Origin: GCA-2693325 sp964011675
GTDB taxonomy: Bacteria; Latescibacterota; UBA2968; UBA8231
Direction: 5' to 3'
DNA: 54,527 nucleotides
Assembly: GCA_964011675.1 (NCBI GenBank)
Contig: CAXGPR010000014.1
Coordinates: forward strand, 1 to 54,527
Positions 26,201 to 34,668 of this stretch are shown one piece after another. Within the stretch, counting starts at the first letter, position 1; each line of letters starts with the position of its first letter. The translations under genes and the position numbers were made by a program. The notes under the pieces are model-generated. The model searched no databases. It saw only the letters and a list, made by a program, of their open reading frames with translations, and was not told the origin of the DNA.

Positions 26201-27382
26201 TTACAACTCCGCGCGCTCAGACAGCCAGCGTTGACGCAGGTTTCGCACGTAAACAGCGCCCAAGGTGTACGAAATCGAAGCGAAGAGACTAAGTACGCCT
26301 GCAATAAACACAATAAGGACACGCTGCGGACGCGCTTTTATCTCGGGCGGGATCGCCGGATCCAGCACCTGAACCGTTGCCGTATTATTGCGGGACTCAA
26401 TAAGCGACTCGGCTTCCTGTTGCAGCAACAACTGCATCAGCGCCTTTTGGACCAACACATCCTTTTCAAGAATGGCGTAGTCCTGAGCTACTTTGGGGAT
26501 ATCGCGCAGCGGTAAAAACAGGTTTTCTTCCATCTCCAACGTCTGAGGTCCTCGCATCATACCACGACTGTCGGCGTTTAAACCGTCGCGCAGGAACGTC
26601 ATAGCATCCTGGCGCAGGAAAATCTCACGCTCTAGCTTTTTAATCCTATCGTGTGATTCGTCTAGTCCCGAAGCAATCATACCCTGGCGCATAATCTCCA
26701 GTTCCATGGCGTCCGTCTGCATGGCCGCTGCAGCACCAATAACGGCGCGCGCCTGATCTTCAATAGAAATCGCATTGTGCTCTGACTGAAATTCCTGCAA
26801 ATTGCCCATGACCGAATCGAGACGCGCTTCACCCTCAATGCGCAAAACCTGAATAAAGCCCATGCGCTCTCTGGCCGATGTCTGCCCGATAGCCTTGTTC
26901 GTGCTATCGAGAATCACCGTGTAATGGTTTGCCATTTGAGCAGCCATCTGAGGATCGCGATCAAGCACAGAAATAACAATCGTGCCCTCTTCGCTTTTAT
27001 CAATTACCGTTTTTTCCGCTAGCATTTCTACCGCATCAGTCATCGTTTCTACCCCATAACGTTCCTTGAGGGCAAAAGTATGAACCATACTGCGGCGCGT
27101 ATGCATACTCTTGAGCGTAGCGATAAAAATGTCGGCCGGCGTTCCCTTTTCGCCCAAGCGCAGTGTAGGAATCGGCAGCGCTGAAAGAAGATCAGAAAAC
27201 CCAAAACCCTGCTTTTGCTCTTTGGGAGGTAGCAGTTGAGCCGTGGCCTCGTACTCTTTGGGAACTAAGAAACTCAGCGCACCAGCCAGCACGCACACCA
27301 AGAGCGTGCCGCCGACAATCAGCCCCCGAGCAGCATGGAGCGCGGAGAATAGATCGAGAATATCGACCTCTTTTTTTTCCAT
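26201..27382 (-). CDS. Wzz-type polysaccharide chain-length / co-polymerase protein
   Basis: A 393-residue inner-membrane protein with the Wzz layout: an N-terminal helix (VDILDLFSALHAARGLIVGGTLLVCVLAGALSF compressed here), a periplasmic domain rich in coiled coil, and a C-terminal helix near residue 360 (RVLIVFIAGVLSLFASISYT). EYEATAQLLPP just after helix 1 is the typical Wzz strand. There is no tyrosine kinase domain, so it is not a BY-kinase fusion. It sets or supports chain length in capsule, O-antigen or exopolysaccharide export. ATG 27382 has AAAGGAG at slightly long spacing. It follows the Wza-like gene. Confidence 0.88.
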   Translation of the reverse strand: MEKKEVDILDLFSALHAARGLIVGGTLLVCVLAGALSFLVPKEYEATAQLLPPKEQKQGFGFSDLLSALPIPTLRLGEKGTPADIFIATLKSMHTRRSMVHTFALKERYGVETMTDAVEMLAEKTVIDKSEEGTIVISVLDRDPQMAAQMANHYTVILDSTNKAIGQTSARERMGFIQVLRIEGEARLDSVMGNLQEFQSEHNAISIEDQARAVIGAAAAMQTDAMELEIMRQGMIASGLDESHDRIKKLEREIFLRQDAMTFLRDGLNADSRGMMRGPQTLEMEENLFLPLRDIPKVAQDYAILEKDVLVQKALMQLLLQQEAESLIESRNNTATVQVLDPAIPPEIKARPQRVLIVFIAGVLSLFASISYTLGAVYVRNLRQRWLSERAEL

Positions 27383-27412
27383 GGACTTAGTGGCTCCTTT
27401 GCACAAATGATA

Positions 27413-29191
27413 TCATATAGACCGAATAAGGATTAAGAGCGTAAGCGTCTCAGCAACCGTACGCATAGTCGACTGGGTGAACTCCCAGATATTGACGCGC
27501 TCTTTTTGCGGAACCCAAATCTCGTCACCTGCTTCGACAAGCAAATCGTTTCTTAACTCTTCGCGCAGGCCCGTGCGAGCACGAATCAAACGCGCACCAT
27601 CTCTATCTGCATCATACGCATAACCACCAGCCTGCTTTAAGTAATACTCCACTGTAAGTCCAACCTCATGGTCGATCAATCCTGGCTTTTCTACCTGACC
27701 GCTCGTGCTAATCGTGCGCCTAGCAGTTGGAATAAAAATGACGTCTCCACTTTCTAAAAAGATGTTCTGCGAAGCGTCGTTTTTCATATAGAGACGCTCA
27801 AAATCTATGGCAGCTCGAGCTTTGTCTTCTCGGGCTTTGGTCTTTAGATACGCCTTGTCTTCCGCCGTCATATCTGCCAAACCACTTACGGAAGACAGTT
27901 TGCGAAGTCGATCCAATTCGGGATCGACCTGCTTGCGCAACTTCGAGCGAATTACTTTAGAAGCAATTAGTGATGCCCTTTCGGTGAGGCCGCCCGCAGG
28001 TCCATCGATAATGTCGCGCACGCGCGTTTGCCCCTCGACAATGCGGTAACGTCCGCGATATTCGACTTCGCCGTAAACCAACACGGTCGGCATCTGCTGC
28101 CACAGTGAGCGCGCGCGAATAAAAACCATATCGTTGGGTTGCAAAGGCGTATCAGAAATATCATCTAGTAAAAACTCCTGCCCCGTTACATCGTTATCTC
28201 CTAAGACTATTTTTCGCGAAATCTCCGTGCCCGGATCGAAGCGCCATAGCTCAACGCGTTGAATCGGCGCATCGACGCGGGCTCCCTTTGCCAACGTGAT
28301 TAGATGCCCGATCGTATCGCCCTCGCGAAATTCATACTTCCCTTCTTGATTGACGGCGCCAAAGAGGTAAAGTGATTTTTTTCTGAACCCTACGTGTAAT
28401 CGGTCTCCCATACGGATGTATGGGTTGTGTTCCAGATGCCCAGTCGCGAGAAACATATCATAATCCACCGACTCTTTGCTTCCATCACGATGGGTTATCT
28501 GAATTGCACGACGCGACGCGGGGCGGTTTTGGATACGCCGCACGCGGGTCACTTTGCGCCCATCGACCTCTTCTTGAATGGATGAACCACGCAGTTCGTC
28601 GAGAAAGCCTCCCGCGCGCTCAACAAAGTCAGATAAACGGGTAGCCGGGTGAATGGTAAAACCTCCTTCACCCAGCACCGCGCCCGTAATATACGCTGTA
28701 AAAAGGCGCATACTGGCCAGTGAAATTGTTATCTCCACACCGGGATATTTCTTTTGTGCGGCTTCATATACCAACCGTTTAGCATCAGCCAACGTCATTT
28801 CTGAAACGTGAAAAGACCCCACTGTAGGAATGAGAATATTGCCCTCTGGATCTACCTGGAGCATGTATGACAGATCAAACTCACCCCATATGTAAAGTTG
28901 TAGCACGTCCCCAGGACCAACGAGGTACTCTTCCGGGTTGATGTCACGGTCCTGACTGATGCGTAAACGCTCTACTTCTTCACCTGAGGGCATGCGCAAC
29001 TTTCCTGACACGACATCGTTATCGAGCCCAGGAATGTTCGCCCCGGGAATATTATTTAACTCTTCTTCTTCCTCAGCACTGTCATCGACTAAGGACTGCA
29101 ATTCGTCTGGATTTTGTGCCCAGCTTGGGAGCGCAAACCCCAACCCGGCAAACGCCATTAACAAGACGATTACTATGATCCGCATTCTCAT
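27413..29191 (-). CDS. Wza-like polysaccharide export protein with SLBB domains
   Basis: A 592-residue periplasmic/outer-membrane export protein. A signal peptide (MRMRIIVIVLLMAFAGLGFA) ends near PSWAQ. The Poly_export domain follows (EYLVGPGDVLQLYIWGEF), then at least three SLBB repeats, seen at VDPEGNILIPTVGSF, YLFGAVNQEGKYEFREGD, VLVYGEVEYRGRYRIVEGQ and ISTSGQVEKPGLIDH. A hydrophobic C-terminal helix (TLLILIRSI) may enter the outer membrane. ATG 29191 is best spaced from AGGAG. It is longer than E. coli Wza (379), like the large SLBB exporters of other phyla. It sits between rfbB and the Wzz-like gene. Confidence 0.9.
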   Translation of the reverse strand: MRMRIIVIVLLMAFAGLGFALPSWAQNPDELQSLVDDSAEEEEELNNIPGANIPGLDNDVVSGKLRMPSGEEVERLRISQDRDINPEEYLVGPGDVLQLYIWGEFDLSYMLQVDPEGNILIPTVGSFHVSEMTLADAKRLVYEAAQKKYPGVEITISLASMRLFTAYITGAVLGEGGFTIHPATRLSDFVERAGGFLDELRGSSIQEEVDGRKVTRVRRIQNRPASRRAIQITHRDGSKESVDYDMFLATGHLEHNPYIRMGDRLHVGFRKKSLYLFGAVNQEGKYEFREGDTIGHLITLAKGARVDAPIQRVELWRFDPGTEISRKIVLGDNDVTGQEFLLDDISDTPLQPNDMVFIRARSLWQQMPTVLVYGEVEYRGRYRIVEGQTRVRDIIDGPAGGLTERASLIASKVIRSKLRKQVDPELDRLRKLSSVSGLADMTAEDKAYLKTKAREDKARAAIDFERLYMKNDASQNIFLESGDVIFIPTARRTISTSGQVEKPGLIDHEVGLTVEYYLKQAGGYAYDADRDGARLIRARTGLREELRNDLLVEAGDEIWVPQKERVNIWEFTQSTMRTVAETLTLLILIRSI

Positions 29192-29204
29192 CATTTCTCC
29201 TATA

Positions 29205-30209
29205 TTATCGCTTACCGTAGTTGCGAGCGTAGTAGGTGCGGAAATCTTCACCGCTCTTTATACTGCGCCACCATGATTCGTTCTGCACATACCAATCTAC
29301 GGTGCGCTGCATCGCTTCCTCGTAGTTGGACTGTGGCTTCCACCCCAATTCCTTGAGCTTGCTCGAATCTAGCGCATAGCGCAAATCATGCCCTTTCCTA
29401 TCCATCACATACTGGATGAGGCTCTCCGGTTTCCCCAGCATATCCAAAATGGTCTTTACCACATCAATACCCGTTGCATCATTGTCCCCTCCCACATTAT
29501 ACGCCTCGCCAATGTGACCTGTGTGTAACACTAGATCAATGGCGGTGCAGTGATCTTCAACATAGAGATGATCACGCACCTGCGATCCGTCTCCATAAAC
29601 GGGCAGTGGTAAGTCGTCAATTGCATTGGTCACAAACAGCGGGACGCGCTTTTCTGGGTATTGGTAGGGACCAATATTGTTGGAGCAGCGCGTAATCAGC
29701 GTCGGCAGTTCATGCGTAATTTGAAAAGACCGCACGAGGAATTCAGCACTGGCCTTACTCGCCGAATAGGGACTTCTCGGCTCAAGAGGCCATTCCTCTG
29801 TCCATTCGCCCTCGTCTATACTCCCATAGACTTCGTCTGTGCTCACCTGTAAAAAACGTTCAACACCGTGCAAACACGCGCAGTCGAGTAACGTGTGAGT
29901 ACCATTAATATTAGTCTGTACGAATTCTGCTCCTCCCATAATCGAGCGGTCAACGTGGGTCTCAGCCGCAAAATTGACCACGTAATCGACTTCTCGTATT
30001 AGAGGTTCGACCACCTGCGCATCGCATATATCGCCTTCGACAAAACGATAACGCGGATCTTCTTCAACCCCTATCAGGTTAGCGAGGTTTCCCGCATAAG
30101 TGAGCTTATCAAGATTTACGATGCAATAATCAGGGTATTTTTCCAACACATACTGGACAAAGTTACTGCCAATAAAGCCGCAACCTCCAGTAACCAACAT
30201 TGTCTTCAT
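29205..30209 (-). CDS. rfbB: dTDP-glucose 4,6-dehydratase
   Basis: A 334-residue extended short-chain dehydrogenase that makes dTDP-4-keto-6-deoxyglucose, the first step toward rhamnose and other deoxysugars. NAD-binding motif TGGCGFIG at the N-terminus, the family-specific STDEVYGS, and catalytic YSASK are all present, with YAGNLANL and the RCSNNIGPYQYPEK block. ATG 30209 fits the family start MKTMLVTGG. It is the first gene of the reverse operon with Wza-like, Wzz-like and dut genes, 13 bases before the Wza-like ATG. The 196 bases beyond its start hold no gene. Confidence 0.95.
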   Translation of the reverse strand: MKTMLVTGGCGFIGSNFVQYVLEKYPDYCIVNLDKLTYAGNLANLIGVEEDPRYRFVEGDICDAQVVEPLIREVDYVVNFAAETHVDRSIMGGAEFVQTNINGTHTLLDCACLHGVERFLQVSTDEVYGSIDEGEWTEEWPLEPRSPYSASKASAEFLVRSFQITHELPTLITRCSNNIGPYQYPEKRVPLFVTNAIDDLPLPVYGDGSQVRDHLYVEDHCTAIDLVLHTGHIGEAYNVGGDNDATGIDVVKTILDMLGKPESLIQYVMDRKGHDLRYALDSSKLKELGWKPQSNYEEAMQRTVDWYVQNESWWRSIKSGEDFRTYYARNYGKR

Positions 30210-30405
30210 AAAAAACATCCCATCTGTAAAAAAACGGAAATCTCAGCGCGTAGATTGGTTTGAATGCACTAAGGAAAACGGACCGCAACAACCGCCGAAC
30301 AATGCGCATTCAAAAACGCTTAGAGAAGAGAGCGTACGAGGCACGTGTCGGGCGATAAATCCAACCTCTGAAGACCCACTACAATAGAGCAGGCACTATC
30401 AATTG

Positions 30406-31167
30406 TCAAGTTGAACACGGAGCGATAAAACGGGCAAAATTCTGTGCGCATAACGCAGCCATCTCTTCGACTTCGTGGCCGCGCAAGCGCGCCATACACT
30501 CAGCAACTTCGCGCACGCGCAGCGGATGCCCTAGACGACCGCCGATTGCGATGGGCGCATCAGTCTCCAGCAGCAGCAATTCATCGGAAATCTCAAGCGC
30601 CACTCGCTGCGTTTGCTCATCGTTTAGCACGGTTGGACCAACCGACACATAGATCCCTTCGTCATTGCAAATCCGGACGAGCTTACGCGATTGAGTAAAC
30701 CAGTGCATCTGCGCATTAAGACCCGTATTGCGACGAAATGCAATGGCCCGTTCCATGGTTTGCCGCAGACAGCGTCGAGCATGCAGATTAACCGGTTTCG
30801 CACAGCGAGCCGCCAGGTCTAATTGACGTATTAGAACCTCTTCCTGCAACAACTGATCTACGCGTTCTGTTGCCCATTTATGATCGAGCCCAACCTCGCC
30901 CAGTTCATCGGCTTGAGGTAGGATCTCTTCGAGTCGCTCGAGCGCGCCATGAACAGTATCGGAATTCTGTACTACCCACACTGGGTGTAAGCCCAATCCC
31001 GCAAGCACGGTCGTGGGATGCTGCTGCTTCAACTCTAGCACACGCAACATAGATTCAGGATCTTCAGATACGACAACTAAGCGCGTTACGCCCCGTTCGG
31101 ACGCTGCTTTTATAACCGCCTCGGCATCATCGAACTGATCCAAATGGCAGTGCGTATCTACGAGCAT
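30406..31167 (-). CDS. TatD family metal-dependent hydrolase
   Basis: A 253-residue TIM-barrel hydrolase of the TatD DNase family. The metal ligands H6 and H8 (DTHCHLD) open the protein, GEVGLDHKW holds the glutamate, and a histidine in NLHARR and another near QMHWF follow; LLLETDAP gives the last aspartate. Family members act as nucleases or deacylases with divalent metals. The ATG shares one base with the argC stop (TAATG), so translation is coupled. The link to arginine synthesis is probably organisational only. Confidence 0.88.
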   Translation of the reverse strand: MLVDTHCHLDQFDDAEAVIKAASERGVTRLVVVSEDPESMLRVLELKQQHPTTVLAGLGLHPVWVVQNSDTVHGALERLEEILPQADELGEVGLDHKWATERVDQLLQEEVLIRQLDLAARCAKPVNLHARRCLRQTMERAIAFRRNTGLNAQMHWFTQSRKLVRICNDEGIYVSVGPTVLNDEQTQRVALEISDELLLLETDAPIAIGGRLGHPLRVREVAECMARLRGHEVEEMAALCAQNFARFIAPCST

Positions 31168-32135
31168 TAGAGCAAACCAGCGGTCTCATCAAAACCCAGC
31201 ATCAAATTGAGGCACTGAACGGCATTGCCCGAAGCACCTTTACCCAGATTGTCGAGGCGCCCCACAAAAACCAAGCCCCGCTCGTCTCCCCACACAGACA
31301 GCTCGACGTAGTTGCCGTAGCTGAGTTTATCCAAGTCTAAAAAAGATCCGCGCAGTTCCTGGTCGCTCCGGTCGGGGTCAATCAGTTGCACCATCGGCGC
31401 GTCTCTATACTTTGCACTCCATATCGCATAGACATCGGCCATATCAACGCCAGTGTGGGTAAAATGGGCCGATGGAATAGGTATGCTAACGATCATACCA
31501 CAAAACGCATGCACAACCGATGGCGTGAAGAGCGGAGCCCGATCAGCCAGACTAAACTTCCACATTTCGGCCACGTGCTTGTGCTCTCCCGAAAGCCCAT
31601 ACAGGCTAAAAGGTAAACGTGCATCGCCTTCGCGTGTGGCGGTAGCAGTCGCTTCGTAAGCCTCAATCATCTTGCGCCCTCCACCCGAATACCCTGAGAC
31701 GGCATTGATAGTCAGCGGGGCATCACGACACAGTACACCCGCTTCTATAAGTGGGCGTACTGCAAGAATAAAGCTAACTGGATAGCACCCGCAGTTCGCA
31801 ACTCTAGGCGCGCTCCTAATAGCATCCCGATGGTTGGAGCCGATCTCAGGCAGGCCATACACCCATTGGGCGTTGACGCGACGCGCTGTGCTCGTATCAA
31901 TGACGCGCGTGTCGGGATTTTCTATTAGTTTAAGCGCCTCGGCGGCAGCATCGTCTGGCAGACACAAAATAGCCAAGTCTACTTGGTTAAGATGCTCGGC
32001 ACGCGCTGCAGCGTTTTTGCGATCCGCTTCGGGAATTAGCACCACGTCAACATCGTCGCGCCCGTATAGCATCTGTCGAATTCTAAGCCCTGTCGTACCT
32101 TCCTGACCATCGATAAATACTCGCGCTTTTCTCAT
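31167..32135 (-). CDS. argC: N-acetyl-gamma-glutamyl-phosphate reductase, type 2
   Basis: A 322-residue NADPH enzyme reducing N-acetylglutamyl phosphate to the semialdehyde, step three of arginine synthesis. The short type 2 form fits: FIDGQEGTTGLRIR at the N-terminus, LPEIG, the catalytic cysteine in VANCGCYPVSF and SGYSGGGRKMI. AAGGA lies seven bases before the ATG. No other arg genes are in the window. It begins a two-gene transcript with tatD. Confidence 0.93.
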   Translation of the reverse strand: MRKARVFIDGQEGTTGLRIRQMLYGRDDVDVVLIPEADRKNAAARAEHLNQVDLAILCLPDDAAAEALKLIENPDTRVIDTSTARRVNAQWVYGLPEIGSNHRDAIRSAPRVANCGCYPVSFILAVRPLIEAGVLCRDAPLTINAVSGYSGGGRKMIEAYEATATATREGDARLPFSLYGLSGEHKHVAEMWKFSLADRAPLFTPSVVHAFCGMIVSIPIPSAHFTHTGVDMADVYAIWSAKYRDAPMVQLIDPDRSDQELRGSFLDLDKLSYGNYVELSVWGDERGLVFVGRLDNLGKGASGNAVQCLNLMLGFDETAGLL

Positions 32136-32155
32136 ACTGCTTCCTTATAACTTTT

Positions 32156-32161
32156 ATTATA
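32156..32161 (-). promoter_or_regulatory. Candidate -10 box of argC
   Basis: A TATAAT on the minus strand lies 20 bases before the argC ATG in an AT-rich leader. The -35 position (32179-32184) reads TTTATG, a weak match. It would give a leader of about 14 bases containing the AAGGA ribosome site. Confidence 0.4.
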
Positions 32162-32222
32162 GAAAATAATTATTTAGTCATAAATACAGTTAATTGTTCA
32201 CAGAAACAACCGCTATAAATCC

Positions 32223-32263
32223 GAAAAAGCCATGCGCAGCGGTGCAGTGCGCATGGCTTTTTC
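32223..32263 (-). terminator. Terminator after the membrane glycosyltransferase gene
   Basis: A perfect 16-bp stem (32223-32238 with 32248-32263) has a nine-base loop. In the reverse direction the 3' arm ends in CTTTTTC, giving a U-rich tail. It lies 28 bases past the glycosyltransferase stop and separates it from the argC promoter. Confidence 0.8.
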
Positions 32264-32290
32264 ATCGAGGTCTCTGCATGATACGCCGTG

Positions 32291-33259
32291 CTATTCTGCA
32301 TCGCTTTCGATATCGCGATCTCCTAATTCTACGCGGCGCACGCGGTACAAAATCTCCTCCAGTAGAGATCGGTTAGTCGCGATAAGGTCCGCCATGACGC
32401 CGGTGAGAAACATCTGGAACCCAGCCAGCAACAGAATAGCTGCCAGAATAAGCGACTGCACGTGCAACATACCGTGTTCCGTAAAGAAGAAGAAGTAGAG
32501 AAAACGTATCCCTAACAGGAAACCGAGCACAAAGGTGAAAGATCCAAATAGAGCGAAGATCTTCAGCGCCTTATATCTAGCGTAGGCACGCAAGCTGATT
32601 GATCCCGAGCGAAAGACAAACTCTCCTATGTTGGAAAACAGGCGAGATTCGCGCAGTTTGGGATTAGTGCGGATGGGCACCGACACGACGGAAAGGCGCT
32701 TCTGACCAGATTCGATTACGTGTTCGGCCGTATGATCGAAATCGGTGAAAGTCGACAACTGCATCGCCACATCGCGACTAAACGCGCGAAAACCGCTGGC
32801 CACGTCTGGAATGGACAAATCGGCGAGGCGACTAATGACGCGACTTCCAACGCTTTGCAGATGGCGTTTTACGGTAGAGAAGTGGGCAATATCTCCGGTC
32901 TGACGATCGCCAACAACCAAATCGGCTCGCCCGTCGATAATCGGTGCCACTAGTTTGTCGATATCACCGCCGAAATACTGGTTATCCCCGTCCGTATTAA
33001 TGATGATGTCAGCCCCTAGACGCAGGCAGGCATCAAAACCCGCTTTGAATGCATGGCCTAGCCCTCTGTTCTGAGGAAAACGTAGCACGTGATCTACACC
33101 ACATTCACGCGCCACTTCGCTCGTGCGATCCGTCGATCCATCGTCTATAACTAAGACCTCTACTATATCGATACCGGGAACTTCACGTGGTATATCGCCG
33201 ATGGTCGCCGGCAATGTCTCTTCCTCGTTTAGGCAGGGGATCTGCACAATCAGTTTCAA
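32291..33259 (-). CDS. Family 2 glycosyltransferase, dolichyl-phosphate-mannose-synthase-like, with C-terminal membrane helices
   Basis: A 322-residue enzyme. The GT-A domain shows VQIPCLNEEETLPATI, EVLVIDDGSTDRT, the glycine-rich NRGLGHAFKAGF and NTDGDNQY with the metal-binding DGD. Two hydrophobic segments near residues 240-262 and 275-295 (FALFGSFTFVLGFLLGIRFLYFF split here, and LILAAILLLAGFQMFL) anchor it. Such proteins transfer a sugar from a nucleotide donor to a polyprenyl phosphate. The TTG start matches the family N-terminus; the ribosome site is weak. It follows the DUF5069 gene by 96 bases on the same strand. Confidence 0.88.
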   Translation of the reverse strand: MKLIVQIPCLNEEETLPATIGDIPREVPGIDIVEVLVIDDGSTDRTSEVARECGVDHVLRFPQNRGLGHAFKAGFDACLRLGADIIINTDGDNQYFGGDIDKLVAPIIDGRADLVVGDRQTGDIAHFSTVKRHLQSVGSRVISRLADLSIPDVASGFRAFSRDVAMQLSTFTDFDHTAEHVIESGQKRLSVVSVPIRTNPKLRESRLFSNIGEFVFRSGSISLRAYARYKALKIFALFGSFTFVLGFLLGIRFLYFFFFTEHGMLHVQSLILAAILLLAGFQMFLTGVMADLIATNRSLLEEILYRVRRVELGDRDIESDAE

Positions 33260-33355
33260 ATTATTCTCTGCTCTCTCTCAGGTTTAATACCCCTGGGTCT
33301 ACGCGCCGACCAGCCTAAACAACTTCGGAAAAATGGTATAGCCTTCTAGTATCTA

Positions 33356-33622
33356 CTAGCTGTTTTTAGCCATGTGCGCCTGCACGAGTTCGATCATCTC
33401 GTCGTCATTTGTCGACGATGCGACCATCGCCTTGAATTCTCCAACCGTTATTTTCACTTCCTCCAGGAAGCGTTGATCAGCCGCTCACGGGAATACGTAA
33501 TCACCGATTCGTCCATCATTAACTGCGCGCGCTTTATCCGCGATACGAGCAAGCCAAGGAATTCCTCCTATGACCATGCCTCGCGCACGCGGCTTAAAAT
33601 CGAGTATTTCCCAATCGCTCAT
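33356..33622 (-). CDS. DUF5069 family protein with in-frame UGA, candidate selenoprotein
   Basis: Read through one UGA (33485-33487), this frame encodes 88 residues ending at TAG 33356. Before the UGA are IGGIPWLARIADKARA and GRIGDYVFP; after it, AADQRFLEEVKITVGEF and DDEMIELV. From memory, DUF5069 proteins have leucine-proline-arginine then DKGRA, GEYxYxCPLDQRFLEFxGI and a C-terminal DxEVLxWI, so both halves fit one family and the UGA falls on the usual cysteine. No base is lost across it. GAGGAG lies five bases before the ATG, which starts two bases after the kinase stop. A SECIS-like stem-loop follows the UGA. Alternatives are a nonsense mutation or a base error. The family's function is unknown to me; a Sec would suggest redox chemistry. 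Confidence 0.65.
33455..33472 (-). promoter_or_regulatory. SECIS-like stem-loop downstream of the UGA
   Basis: On the minus strand 33472-33466 pairs with 33461-33455: seven base pairs, one of them G-U, closed by the loop UGGA. The loop starts 19 bases after the UGA and carries two G residues, as in bacterial SECIS elements bound by SelB (fdhF has its loop about 17 bases after UGA). The stem lies inside codons for RFLEEV. Confidence 0.5.
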
Positions 33623-33624
33623 TG

Positions 33625-34668
33625 TCACTCCTCTCGCTTATGTAGTGCAAAAACGGCCCGAAGACTACCTATCTGTTCGTCGTTACTCAATGGCGTGCCC
33701 AGCGTATCTGCCAAAACCTGCAAACGCTGCGGTGGATTTTGCCAAGCGCGCAGCAAAGCGGCATGAGCAAACTCGGTCGGTCGGTCTAAAGCCGCACAGA
33801 GGGTTGCTGCTGCATTGAGCAGGAAAATAACTTGATGCCCATCTAAGGCACGCAAGGCGTTTGAGCCCTGCAATTCTCCGTATAAACAGGCTGCACGCGC
33901 GTCGAGTAGCGAGCGCATAACGCCCCGATCGTATCCGCCTCCCATGCAGGTAGTATACTGCACAAGGCGACGTTCCGTCCAGTCCCAACTCAACTTTGAA
34001 AATTCTATAAAAAACGCTTCCTCTTGCGGCGATACTACGATATTGCGCGCGTTGTAGTCACTGCTACCCAACGCGGTCGAGCGCAGGGCCAACTCGGCAC
34101 CTATCTGCCCAATAAGAGAGCGTATATCTGCAGTCATGGGAGGGCGTTCAACGCGACATAATAGCGCTTCTGCACCCCAAACGGCTCGCTGACAGGCCGA
34201 CGCCCAACGATCAGTTAGAGACGCCATGTCTCCCCCTGGCGCCACGCACGCCGCCCAACGATCAGACTGGCGTGCCAACACCGCATCTATTGCACATTGG
34301 TTGCGCAACAGACCGTCGATTAGTTTCACACCGTCAGCGGACAATCGCTGCCCCCAGTCGTCAAGCGTTTCATTGCCGACCCACTCGTAAAAAGCAAAAA
34401 ATGCTTTTTCATCTAGGGCGATTAGGCGTGGGACGCGACAGCCTGCTTCAGCCAAAGCATTAAGCACTTCGCGCTCTACTTGCAGCACGTCATAGCGCTT
34501 GCCTAGGGTCAGCGGAGCAAAAGGATGGTATTTAGCAACCCGTCGAACCGAGCCAACACGCAGCGACCAAACGCCTGATGCAATAGATTGGACTGCGCTG
34601 ATGTCCTCCCCCAACAACTCGGGGACACAACGCTGCAAGTAAACTTCCGCTTCCCCATATGCATCCAC
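33625..34668 (-). CDS. Aminoglycoside-phosphotransferase-fold kinase
   Basis: A 347-residue protein with a choline/aminoglycoside kinase-like (APH) fold. VRRVAKYHPF holds the likely ATP-binding lysine, FFAFYEWVGNETLDDW the hinge, and LGSSDYNARNIVV the catalytic loop (D and N seven residues region), followed by FFIEFSKLSWDW in place of the usual IDFxxxxWGD, so the metal-binding aspartate is replaced by glutamate. The GTG start overlaps the lectin stop by one base (TAGTG). It is the middle gene of the lectin-kinase-DUF5069 operon. The substrate is unknown; a sugar or amino-alcohol is plausible, and loss of activity cannot be excluded. Confidence 0.75.
   Translation of the reverse strand: MDAYGEAEVYLQRCVPELLGEDISAVQSIASGVWSLRVGSVRRVAKYHPFAPLTLGKRYDVLQVEREVLNALAEAGCRVPRLIALDEKAFFAFYEWVGNETLDDWGQRLSADGVKLIDGLLRNQCAIDAVLARQSDRWAACVAPGGDMASLTDRWASACQRAVWGAEALLCRVERPPMTADIRSLIGQIGAELALRSTALGSSDYNARNIVVSPQEEAFFIEFSKLSWDWTERRLVQYTTCMGGGYDRGVMRSLLDARAACLYGELQGSNALRALDGHQVIFLLNAAATLCAALDRPTEFAHAALLRAWQNPPQRLQVLADTLGTPLSNDEQIGSLRAVFALHKREE

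Noticed and set aside
30259..30314. Nine-base inverted repeat (TTTGAATGC / GCATTCAAA) with a 38-base spacer before rfbB
   Set aside because: Short and widely spaced; expected by chance at this size.
33374..33766. 130-codon forward frame over the DUF5069 and kinase genes
   Set aside because: Mirror of the reverse-strand genes; composition is not protein-like.
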